Made by a program: the position numbers and the translations under genes | Source of the DNA: Treponema sp. UBA7590 | Lineage (GTDB): Bacteria; Spirochaetota; Spirochaetia; Treponematales; Treponemataceae | Direction of reading: 5' to 3' | Assembly (NCBI GenBank): GCA_002478955.1 | Contig: DLKK01000016.1 | Coordinates: 2,736 to 19,704 of the forward strand | DNA: 16,969 nucleotides | Shown here: in pieces, positions 7,781-14,532 of the stretch | Layout: each line of letters starts with the position of its first letter | How positions within the stretch are numbered: position 1 is the stretch's first letter | Notes under the pieces: model-generated | The model's input: the letters and a program-made list of their open reading frames with translations, nothing else | Databases searched by the model: none | Told to the model about the DNA's origin: nothing

Positions 7781-9031
7781 TTAAAAAGCCAAAGAAGCTT
7801 TTAAATCAAAACAAGTTTTCTTTACATTTTCAGAATTATCTTTATCAATAAATTGGTAAGCCGCAAAGCCTAGCTGAAAATCGCTTTTCAACTGCCAAAC
7901 AGCCCCTACAGAATATTGGAATCCGTAAAATTCAATATCATCTTTATTATCACCGGCAGAAGCATTGAAAATAACATCAGAATCAGCTGTAAAAAGAATA
8001 CATTCAAACGGTCGATAAGCAAAATCTACCCCAGTTTTTATAATTCCTGAATACAAAAATTTTTGAGCTGAATAAGTGGAAGCATTTTTTGTAAAACCAA
8101 CAAAAGCAGAAAGATTTCCTTGTTCGCCAGAAGCATAAAGCGCATTAACAGCAAAAGAAAACTGCTTTGCAAAATATTCAAGTTTGAATTCAGAAAAGTT
8201 TGAAATTTTTACTTTACCATCATAATCAACAACTCCTAAAGTTGAAGAAACGTTATAAAATAAAGAATTCCATACCGGTCCCTCTAATAAAAAAGTTGTA
8301 TAAATTCTATTATAATCGTCATTTTCAAGACGCAATGCAGCCATAACCTCAGCAGCAATAGTTTGATTTGCAAAAAGATACGGAAAACTCAACGCAAAAT
8401 CTGCAACTACATATTTTTCAGCAAAGTCATAAATTTTATCATAATCCGCATTAAAACAACGCAAGGAATTTTCAACTCCAAGACTAGATTTAGAATCAAC
8501 GCTATACAAAAAATCGTCCGGTGAAGTCGTAATAATTTCTGTATTCAAAGCGTTCAAAAGTCCAGTATAAGCAGCATAGGCCGAAACATTTACCCAATTA
8601 TTTTTCATATTCAAGAGTAATCCATCAGAATTCTGCGAATATATCTTTCCGGTCAAGTCTGAAAAATAAAAACGACCGATTTTAAAGCCGGCATCACACA
8701 AATTCATCTGCCTGAAAAATTGAAACTCAAAAAGATTCAAATCCAGAATATTTTTATTCGTATCATTTTGTTTATCGGCTTCAAAATTATACACAAATTC
8801 CATTGCAAAATGATTTTCTCCAGATTTTTCAAAAGGCGCGCGAAACCACACCGAAGCAGAATTTTTCTGGTCAAGTTCAAAATCACTTCCGCCATATTTT
8901 CCAAAAGAAGAACTATTCGTAACAAGACCACCAAAATCAAAAGCAAAAACCGAAAATCCAGAAACCAAAAGAAACCATGCAAAAAACGCAAAACGGATTT
9001 TTCTTGCAAAAACGACAATCTTATCAATCAT
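7781..9031 (-). CDS. Putative outer-membrane beta-barrel protein
   Basis: A 416-aa protein not recognised as a named family. A signal peptide is clear (1-30, cut likely at SVFA/F). The mature part is rich in aromatic residues and alternates polar and hydrophobic positions, as in VNVSAYAAYTGLL, FSFAVNALYASG and FQLGFAAYQFID, with charged turns between strands. It ends DLKASLAF, a C-terminal amphipathic strand with a terminal Phe as recognised by the BamA system. These features suggest a barrel of perhaps 14-18 strands in the outer membrane; the number is a rough reading. The start codon overlaps the stop of the preceding SLH-like gene (ATGA), and an AAAGGA site lies inside that gene's end, so the two are translationally coupled. 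Function is unknown; a porin, adhesin or structural role in the envelope are all possible. Confidence 0.65.
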   Translation of the reverse strand: MIDKIVVFARKIRFAFFAWFLLVSGFSVFAFDFGGLVTNSSSFGKYGGSDFELDQKNSASVWFRAPFEKSGENHFAMEFVYNFEADKQNDTNKNILDLNLFEFQFFRQMNLCDAGFKIGRFYFSDLTGKIYSQNSDGLLLNMKNNWVNVSAYAAYTGLLNALNTEIITTSPDDFLYSVDSKSSLGVENSLRCFNADYDKIYDFAEKYVVADFALSFPYLFANQTIAAEVMAALRLENDDYNRIYTTFLLEGPVWNSLFYNVSSTLGVVDYDGKVKISNFSEFKLEYFAKQFSFAVNALYASGEQGNLSAFVGFTKNASTYSAQKFLYSGIIKTGVDFAYRPFECILFTADSDVIFNASAGDNKDDIEFYGFQYSVGAVWQLKSDFQLGFAAYQFIDKDNSENVKKTCFDLKASLAF

Positions 9032-9477
9032 TTTGTTTTTCCTTTCTGCGCAAAGCCATTCAAAAGTGCCAAAAATTCAGAACCAGAAACTTTTTGCTGA
9101 GGATCAGCCGTTTTAGGAACAATCCCTAAAGCCTTAAATTCCCTCAACGCATAACGCCTTGACCTAAAAATAGAATAAAAAACTCCGCCTTTCATATTCA
9201 CTGTGCGGGCAATCAAAAAACAAGACTCTGAAAGACTGATTTTTTCATCCGCATTTTCTTTACCGCCAAAAAGATTTCGTTCAAACAAAACTGAAAAAGC
9301 ATCCGCATCCAAAATATTTTCATCCGCAATATTATTGTAAACACAGACAAAGTAAGCCGCTTGCCCTTTTGAAATTTTTTCACTTTCTAAAAGTTCCGAA
9401 ACTTTTTCAGAATTCTGCGAAAAACAACAAAAACCAAAAATGGCAAAAATAAAAATAAAGAACAATTTTCTATTCAT
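9028..9477 (-). CDS. Small secreted protein with three SLH-like repeats
   Basis: A 149-aa protein with a signal peptide (1 to about 20). The mature part holds three similar segments spaced 45 and 50 residues apart: KISKGQAAYFVCVYNNI (34-50), KISLSESCFLIARTVNM (79-95) and KVSGSEFLALLNGFAQK (129-145). The last two are preceded by short helical stretches such as YALREFKALGIVPKTADPQQ. This order (helix, loop, then a K/V-S-x-x-E helix) resembles the S-layer homology (SLH) repeat, where ITRAEFA is usual. It is degenerate, so the call is tentative. SLH domains bind secondary cell-wall polymers or peptidoglycan. The gene starts 8 nt inside the glycosyltransferase gene, whose end encodes the AAGGAG ribosome site, and overlaps the barrel gene by 4 nt. 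Confidence 0.6.
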   Translation of the reverse strand: MNRKLFFIFIFAIFGFCCFSQNSEKVSELLESEKISKGQAAYFVCVYNNIADENILDADAFSVLFERNLFGGKENADEKISLSESCFLIARTVNMKGGVFYSIFRSRRYALREFKALGIVPKTADPQQKVSGSEFLALLNGFAQKGKTK

Positions 9478-10657
9478 CTGAATTCTCCTTGCTTGAATTC
9501 TCCATCAGGTCTTTTATCCCCTCAATCATATTTTTTCCCCACCATTCACAAAGCTCCTCATAAGCCACATTTTTTAGCGCGGGAACCACAAACTTTTCAA
9601 ATTGCATAAGATTATTCGCCGCATACGAACGGCAAATTTCCTTTATTTTTTCAATTTCAACTGCAGAAAACCCAAAATTTTCCTCCTGCACCGCATTCAA
9701 CAAAATCGTAAAAATCGACGCCGTTGAACAGATTTTCCGCCATTCTTCAATCGAAACAATATCTTTTCCAGAAGAAATTCCTGTATCAATAAAATAATTA
9801 TAAACTTCAGCTTCAATCCCCAAATATTTTTCCGCAAAAAACGAAAGCCAAAAATAAGTCAAAAAATCTTCCCCCATGCAGCAATAAACCGGAGGAATCA
9901 TTGAAAAAGCCTTTACGCACAATTCCCTTTTGTAAATTTTTCCCCACAAAAAACCGCAGTGATTATTTTTCACCAGAAAACCATCAAAAATCCCTTTTCC
10001 TTCCAGCTCGCAAAAAAAAACTTTATTCACCTTTTTTCCAATCACAGATTTTCGCCGCTCAAGTTCCGAATCTGGCAAGGGGGAAAGACTTTCCCTCGGT
10101 CGCACTTCCTGCTCTCTATCAAACTTCAAGGCAACTGCCTTTCGTTTGCTCGCTCGCACTTCGTTGCTCCCTACCCCTTCTAGCGGGGATACCCCGCAAC
10201 GCCCCGACGAAACATCCTCTTTTTCAGAATATTTTTTTCTAAAATCAACAGAAGCTTTTCCATGAACAATATCCGCGCCAGATTTTTCCGCATTTTCATA
10301 AAGAGTTTTTATTGCATTTTGTGGCAAAGTATCATCACTGTCCAAAAACATTATAAACTCGCCATTTGCCGCAAAAACCGCAGAACGCCTTGCTTCTACA
10401 AGCCCCTTGTTTTTTTCATGCTTTATAAAATTCACAAGAAGCTTCTGTTTTTTGTGAACCTTGCAAAAATCTTTCAGGATTTGCTTTGCCGTCTCTGATT
10501 TTCGGTCAGCGTTCCACACACCGCCGTCATCAACAACAATAATTTCAACCCCTTCAAAATTCTGCAAAGCAACACTTTCAAGACATTCAGCCAAATATTT
10601 TTCAGTGCCACAAACCGGAATACAAACCGAAACTCTTATTTTCGCTTTCTTGAACAT
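9470..10657 (-). CDS. Family 2 glycosyltransferase with an in-frame repeat insertion
   Basis: A 395-aa GT-A fold glycosyltransferase (GT2). Visible elements are the first strand VSVCIPVCGTEKYLAECLES (from residue 10), the nucleotide-sugar site EIIVVDDGG (39-46), the DxD metal motif FLDSDD (104-109) and the later acidic pair MGED (261-264) near the catalytic base. It has no signal peptide or obvious membrane helices, so it probably acts in the cytoplasm on an envelope glycan. Donor and acceptor are unknown. Residues about 150-202 are Arg/Ser/Pro-rich and alien to the family; they are encoded by a GC-rich repeat described separately. A TTG lies 18 nt upstream in frame, but the ATG at 10655-10657 has an AGGA site at good spacing and was chosen. 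The start lies 45 nt after the lipoprotein gene. Confidence 0.85.
   Translation of the reverse strand: MFKKAKIRVSVCIPVCGTEKYLAECLESVALQNFEGVEIIVVDDGGVWNADRKSETAKQILKDFCKVHKKQKLLVNFIKHEKNKGLVEARRSAVFAANGEFIMFLDSDDTLPQNAIKTLYENAEKSGADIVHGKASVDFRKKYSEKEDVSSGRCGVSPLEGVGSNEVRASKRKAVALKFDREQEVRPRESLSPLPDSELERRKSVIGKKVNKVFFCELEGKGIFDGFLVKNNHCGFLWGKIYKRELCVKAFSMIPPVYCCMGEDFLTYFWLSFFAEKYLGIEAEVYNYFIDTGISSGKDIVSIEEWRKICSTASIFTILLNAVQEENFGFSAVEIEKIKEICRSYAANNLMQFEKFVVPALKNVAYEELCEWWGKNMIEGIKDLMENSSKENSDE
10053..10210. repeat. GC-rich modular hairpin element inside the glycosyltransferase gene
   Basis: The base composition jumps from AT-rich to GC-rich here. On the plus strand there are three perfect hairpins: GGGAAAG-A-CTTTCCC (10081-10095), AAGGCA-AC-TGCCTT (10128-10141) and GCGGGG-ATA-CCCCGC (10183-10197). 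Between them are two related linkers, each holding TCGCACTTC (10100-10108 and 10154-10162) then a GCTC and ending CTTC just before the next hairpin. The glycosyltransferase frame reads straight through. Edges are approximate, set by the compositional shift. It resembles small palindromic repeats of bacterial genomes that sometimes insert inside genes, such as Rickettsia RPEs; whether other copies exist cannot be seen from this window. Confidence 0.75.
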
Positions 10658-10666
10658 AGGCTGAAT

Positions 10667-10670
10667 TCCT
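10667..10670 (-). promoter_or_regulatory. Ribosome binding site deciding the glycosyltransferase start
   Basis: AGGA on the minus strand, 9 nt before the ATG at 10657. It supports that ATG over the upstream in-frame TTG at 10675, which has no such site. Confidence 0.6.
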
Positions 10671-10702
10671 GCCAAAAAGACAAAATCTGAAAAAACAAAG
10701 AT

Positions 10703-12508
10703 TTAGTTTTTCCATTCAGCGGCAACACTTCCTACTTCAGGTATACCAGCAGAAACAGACACTCCCTTGGTTATCGTCTTTTTTGCGATGTCAAATTCAA
10801 ATAAACTGTCATTATTCTTTATTTTTTTACCACTAATAGAAATGCCATCATCAAGAATTACAAGTTTTTTTGGAACAAGTGCAACAAATTTTGTAGGTCC
10901 AAAGAAATTGCCGGAATTATCTGTCGGGCAAAAAAGAGAAATAGTCATATCCGTTGAATTTTCTGTATTCTGCAATACAACAGACACAGCTGCGTTAGTT
11001 TTGAATCCATAAGGTATAAATGTATGAGAATCTATATCAATTTCAATTAATGCACCATCACTATAAATCGCTGTTGCTGAATTTGGAATGTTCCACGTAC
11101 AAGTTCTAACCAATGCATAAAGTTTGTCAGAACTGCTTCCAAGACCATCGCCAAATTGCAAATCAGTAACACCCATCTTAGTATTATAATCAACAGAATA
11201 TGAAAAAGAATCAGAAATATCTACATTTTCAAAAGTCATTAACGAGAAGCTATCCACATTTATTTTATTCAAATATACTGCGAGTGCTCTTTCAGAAGCA
11301 ACAAACACCTTTGAATCATGCACCGCAAGCGTTGTCAAAGACGGCGAAGTTGCATCTTCAGACGTAAGTTTTATCTCTAAACTATTCAATTTCGAAGTTA
11401 AAGTGTTATCATTACCATTTACTGTATAGGAATTCAAATAAAAAGTAGAAGTATTATTGTTACTATCTTTTACAAGAGCATACAAAATACTATTATCCCA
11501 ATAAATATCCACTACTGACTGATTAGCACCAATGCTAACAGTATAGGTTTTAAAAGGATTTCCATCTTCAGTCGTTGTATAAAGTCCAGACTCCATTACA
11601 TATTTACAAAAATATACAGTTGACGCTGAAGAATCAGAAGCTGACATTGCGCTCCATAAATTTCCGTCACCATCAAATGTATAACAAGAACCGCTACCTT
11701 TAAATTCGTTTCCTTCAGCATCATAGCTCTTACTTTGGTAGAATGCAGGAACTCCAACATTATTTATCCAAACCGCAGCAGTTGATATAGCATTTTCAAG
11801 AGTAACAGCAATCTCATTCGTCTCTGAAATTGTTATAGATTTAGGCTTTGCCATTTTATACACACAAAGAGTATCTTTATAAATGGCAACATCCAAATTT
11901 ACTGTTTTACCTATTGAAAGATTTTCAATAGGTAAAGTTGTATTTGTATTAGCTATAAGCGTCTCGCTTTTAAAATCATAATCGCCAGAAAGTTGTGCAA
12001 CCAATTTATAGCTTGCAGTTCCATCAAGAGCTATTTCTTCCTTATTTTCAATAGAAATAACAAGGTCGGCAATACATTTTGTAAGTTCAAGGTCACAAGC
12101 ATTTTCTCCAGGCTTCAACTCTATTTCTTCAGGAGTTTCAGTTTTATACACAAGAAGTTCGCCATTATAAATAGAAACTTCAACTTTTACAGTTTTTCCT
12201 GCCGGCAAGTCATCAAATTTAAAAGTTGGACAAGAAATTGTTCCAGAACTATCAGCAGACACAGTTTCTGTTTTGCTTCTGTTCTGGTCCTTTTCCCAAG
12301 AAACAGTAACTTCTACAGAATAAGTCTTTGTTTCACCCTGGTCAGAATTTGAAATATCTCCAGAAACATCAGAACTAATAACTTCCCTAAAAACAGCCTC
12401 AGAAATAGCAAAAGAAACAGAAGACTTATTATCCAAAGAATCCGAGCATGAAGCTAAAACGAAAGTTGCACAAAGAATTGAAAAGAATACAAATAAATGT
12501 TTTACCAT
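10703..12508 (-). CDS. Large surface or periplasmic lipoprotein with tandem beta repeats
   Basis: A 601-aa protein not recognised as a named family. It has a clean lipoprotein signal (lipobox VLASC, Cys at 21). Residues about 61-146 and 165-242 are two copies of one beta domain: compare LPAGKTVKVEVSIYNGELLVY with LSIGKTVNLDVAIYKDTLCVY, each followed by a K(T/M)-x-x-P-x-x-I strand. The C-terminal two thirds holds repeated short strands such as CYTFDGDGNLWSAMS, IYWDNSILYALVKD, LAVHDSKVFVASER and SSDKLYALVRT, which look like beta-propeller blades of a ligand-binding or scaffold domain; this is inference. The ATG at 12508 was chosen over one 12 nt upstream because GGAGAG lies just before it and not before the other. 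It is the first gene after a strong promoter and leads the operon ending in the cyclase. Confidence 0.75.
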   Translation of the reverse strand: MVKHLFVFFSILCATFVLASCSDSLDNKSSVSFAISEAVFREVISSDVSGDISNSDQGETKTYSVEVTVSWEKDQNRSKTETVSADSSGTISCPTFKFDDLPAGKTVKVEVSIYNGELLVYKTETPEEIELKPGENACDLELTKCIADLVISIENKEEIALDGTASYKLVAQLSGDYDFKSETLIANTNTTLPIENLSIGKTVNLDVAIYKDTLCVYKMAKPKSITISETNEIAVTLENAISTAAVWINNVGVPAFYQSKSYDAEGNEFKGSGSCYTFDGDGNLWSAMSASDSSASTVYFCKYVMESGLYTTTEDGNPFKTYTVSIGANQSVVDIYWDNSILYALVKDSNNNTSTFYLNSYTVNGNDNTLTSKLNSLEIKLTSEDATSPSLTTLAVHDSKVFVASERALAVYLNKINVDSFSLMTFENVDISDSFSYSVDYNTKMGVTDLQFGDGLGSSSDKLYALVRTCTWNIPNSATAIYSDGALIEIDIDSHTFIPYGFKTNAAVSVVLQNTENSTDMTISLFCPTDNSGNFFGPTKFVALVPKKLVILDDGISISGKKIKNNDSLFEFDIAKKTITKGVSVSAGIPEVGSVAAEWKN

Positions 12509-12512
12509 AGTA

Positions 12513-12518
12513 CTCTCC
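12513..12518 (-). promoter_or_regulatory. Ribosome binding site deciding the lipoprotein start
   Basis: GGAGAG on the minus strand, 4 nt before the ATG at 12508; its first base is the G of the alternative upstream ATG (12520). The upstream ATG is preceded only by an A/T stretch. Confidence 0.65.
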
Positions 12519-12538
12519 ATGATATATTTTTTTATGCA

Positions 12539-12566
12539 ATTATAATACAGAATTTCAGATTGTAAA
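12539..12566 (-). promoter_or_regulatory. Promoter of the lipoprotein-to-cyclase operon
   Basis: On the minus strand TTTACA (12566-12561, 5/6 match) and a perfect TATAAT (12544-12539) are 16 bp apart. The expected start near 12532 gives a leader of about 24 nt to the lipoprotein ATG. This is the best sigma-70-like match I found in the window, and it lies between the amylase terminator and the first gene of the operon. Confidence 0.7.
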
Positions 12567-12596
12567 AGTTTTTATTTAAAAATAAGAACAAGTAAT

Positions 12597-12629
12597 TCAT
12601 AAAAAAGCCAGGACAAACATCCCGGCTTT
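12597..12629 (-). terminator. Intrinsic terminator of the amylase gene
   Basis: Read on the minus strand, AAAGCC and GGCTTT arms, then GGA/TCC after one mismatch, close a 6-nt loop (stem 12604-12629). A run of six T follows (12606-12601). It lies 20 nt past the amylase stop. Confidence 0.85.
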
Positions 12630-12649
12630 ATCAAAAATATCAAGATTTT

Positions 12650-14389
12650 CTATTTGTTCTGCGCAAGAACTACAGAAGTCATCGGCGGAACTGTAAGTTT
12701 TCCGTCTTTTACTTCTGCGCCTGGATTTGCCATGTAGACAATCGGCATATCAATTCCCTCCGGCAACTGAACTGTTTCTGTCCGTTTAGAAGAGATATTG
12801 TGCACAACAAACGCCTTTTCTGTTTCAGATTCCATAACATAAGATTCCAAAACTGCGCTTCCTGTCGGAACTGCCTTTAATCGTCCTTCATACAAAGCCG
12901 GATGCGCTGTTTTTACGCGGATTACACGTTTGTAGTGATTCAGCAAAGAATCCGGATCTTTTTCCTGTTCAGAAATAGGAACAGTTTTCTTGTTGTAGAC
13001 ATTGACATTTCCGTAGGCACCACTGTTGCACCATGTTGGAGTCAGCTTGTCTTTTCCTTCCGGCTTCCATACAAGAGGAGTTCGTTTTGTTGGGTCGTCA
13101 GAACCAGATTTCATTCCGATTTCTTCACCATAATAAACAAAAGGAATTCCTTCTGCCAAAATATACATATCAGCGGCAAGCTTCATTTTTGCAGGTTTAT
13201 TTCTAAGTGCAGCCGCGCTTCTTGCCTGGTCATGGTTAGAAAGGAACGGCGCATCAATGTAATTCTTGTTGTTTGCAGCGTACATTGCATATTCACTTTC
13301 AAGGCTTCGCGCATATCCGTTATATGTAGAAGTGTCAGGATCATCAGGTGTATTCTTGTTGTCGTTCATTTCCTGGTTGTTAATAATCTGTGTAATCAAA
13401 GTTCCCAAGTCAAAATGAAAGTTAGACTGCATTCCAGCCATATATTTCGCACGGATTGCTGTCGGTTCCCAGACTTCCGCAACGCTGTAAGCATCTGGTT
13501 TTATAGAAAGAATATAATCGTTCATCTCTTTCCAGAACGCAACCGCTTTTGTGATTGTCTCAGAACCTGGCTCAACCTCAACGCTGTTGTAGATATGTCC
13601 GGCGGCATCAAAACGGAAACCCGAAACGCCTTTATCCAGCCAGAATTTGAACACCTTTTTAAATTCCTCTCGGACAGCCCGTTCATCCATATTAAAATCA
13701 GGCATTGAAGAAGTAAAAACTCCAGCATAATAAGAATAATTGTCCGGGTCAGATTGATTTGTAAGATCAATATTCCAAACCTTGTGTCCCCAGATTTTTT
13801 GGTTCAAGTTATATTTTCCGCCACGCTCAACAGAATCATTATCTGTAATCCAGCGGTACCAAGTTCTGTACGGACTCTGCGGATTTTTTGACTGGATGAA
13901 CCAGTTATTATAAGAAGAGGAATGGTTGCATGTCATATCGATAATAACATCAATTCCGCGCTTTCTAGCCTCTTTTACAAAAGTCTCAAAATCTTCCATA
14001 GTTCCATATTCCGGGTTGATTTTGTAATAATCATCAACATCATATCCATGATATGAAGGAGACTCAAAAATCGGCAAAAGCCACAAGCCTGTTACGCCAA
14101 GGTCTGTGGTCGTGCTGTCATCACCGTCATTCAGATAGTCAAGACGTTTTGTAAGTCCTTTAAAATCACCGATTCCATCACCATTTCCATCCGCAAAAGA
14201 ACGGACAAAAAGGCTGTAATAAACGCCAGTTGTAGGTTTATTTGCAACTCTCTGAACAGGAGCAAGCTGAGTTATAGCAAGTTCCGGATCAAGTTTTGCA
14301 GCTTTCTTCTTTGCATAAATTCCTGTTGCGCACAGACACAAAATAGAAAATGCAAGAATTTTCCTAGAAAGATTTCCACTGTTTTTCAT
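12650..14389 (-). CDS. Secreted GH13 alpha-amylase family glycoside hydrolase
   Basis: A 579-aa GH13 enzyme with an N-terminal signal peptide (1-26, cut likely at GIYA/K). The (beta/alpha)8 barrel motifs appear in order: GVYYSLFVRSFADGNGDGIGDFKGL (split here as GVYYSLFVRSFADG at 55-68 and a Ca-site-like NGDGIGDF at 69-76), region I DVIIDMTCNH (147-156), region II GFRFDAAGH (257-265) with nucleophile D261, region III AEVWEP with acid/base E305, and region IV FLSNHD (382-387) with D387. A C-terminal beta domain follows from about 500. The enzyme should cleave alpha-1,4 links in starch or maltodextrin outside the cytoplasm and so feed the neighbouring MalFG permease. Start: AGGAG five nt before the ATG. 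Terminators lie on both sides, so it is transcribed alone. Exact GH13 subfamily was not assigned. Confidence 0.92.
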   Translation of the reverse strand: MKNSGNLSRKILAFSILCLCATGIYAKKKAAKLDPELAITQLAPVQRVANKPTTGVYYSLFVRSFADGNGDGIGDFKGLTKRLDYLNDGDDSTTTDLGVTGLWLLPIFESPSYHGYDVDDYYKINPEYGTMEDFETFVKEARKRGIDVIIDMTCNHSSSYNNWFIQSKNPQSPYRTWYRWITDNDSVERGGKYNLNQKIWGHKVWNIDLTNQSDPDNYSYYAGVFTSSMPDFNMDERAVREEFKKVFKFWLDKGVSGFRFDAAGHIYNSVEVEPGSETITKAVAFWKEMNDYILSIKPDAYSVAEVWEPTAIRAKYMAGMQSNFHFDLGTLITQIINNQEMNDNKNTPDDPDTSTYNGYARSLESEYAMYAANNKNYIDAPFLSNHDQARSAAALRNKPAKMKLAADMYILAEGIPFVYYGEEIGMKSGSDDPTKRTPLVWKPEGKDKLTPTWCNSGAYGNVNVYNKKTVPISEQEKDPDSLLNHYKRVIRVKTAHPALYEGRLKAVPTGSAVLESYVMESETEKAFVVHNISSKRTETVQLPEGIDMPIVYMANPGAEVKDGKLTVPPMTSVVLAQNK

Positions 14390-14410
14390 AAAAACTCCTG
14401 AAATATCATA

Positions 14411-14448
14411 AATAATGATTCTAAATAGTATACATCATTTTTTGTCAA
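14411..14448 (-). promoter_or_regulatory. Candidate amylase promoter with inverted repeat
   Basis: On the minus strand a perfect TTGACA (14448-14443) precedes TAGAAT (14423-14418) at a longish 19-bp spacing. An alternative -10, TATACT, sits at 14432-14427. The inverted repeat AATGAT (14414-14419) / ATCATT (14434-14439) spans both -10 candidates and could be an operator. The leader to the ATG would be about 20 nt. Confidence 0.45.
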
Positions 14449-14473
14449 TTTAAAATAAAACTTGCGGTTTTAA

Positions 14474-14513
14474 ACAAAAAAAAGCAGCCTGCAAAAAGTT
14501 ACAGACTGCTTTT
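14474..14513 (-). terminator. Intrinsic terminator of the malFG operon
   Basis: Read on the minus strand, AAAGCAG pairs with CTGCTTT, then CTG with CAG after one mismatch, around a 10-nt loop (14481-14512). Eight T follow (14483-14476). It begins 20 nt past the malG stop, separating malFG from the amylase gene. Confidence 0.9.
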
Positions 14514-14532
14514 AGTACGGAATAAGCTATTT

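Noticed and set aside
9028..9477. Small secreted protein as a lipoprotein
   Set aside because: The Cys pair in FGFCCFSQ sits in the signal region but the residues before it do not form a lipobox; signal peptidase I cleavage at CFS/Q looks more likely.
9901..10242. Plus-strand open frame of 113 codons across the GC-rich element
   Set aside because: It is antisense to the glycosyltransferase; its openness in the element follows from the low stop-codon content of GC-rich DNA.
10658..10675. TTG start giving a six-residue longer glycosyltransferase
   Set aside because: The AGGA site serves the ATG at 10657, and the GT-A first strand begins normally a few residues after it.
10683..10704. AAATCT/AGATTT hairpin between lipoprotein and glycosyltransferase genes
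   Set aside because: Six A/T-rich pairs only, overlapping the stop codon, with no clear T run directly after it; too weak to call a terminator, so I keep the genes in one operon.
12902..13708. A 268-codon open frame on the plus strand opposite the amylase gene
   Set aside because: It lies wholly antisense to a GH13 gene with all catalytic motifs, its translation is Cys/Arg/Ile-rich without any recognisable domain, and it has no ribosome site or promoter.
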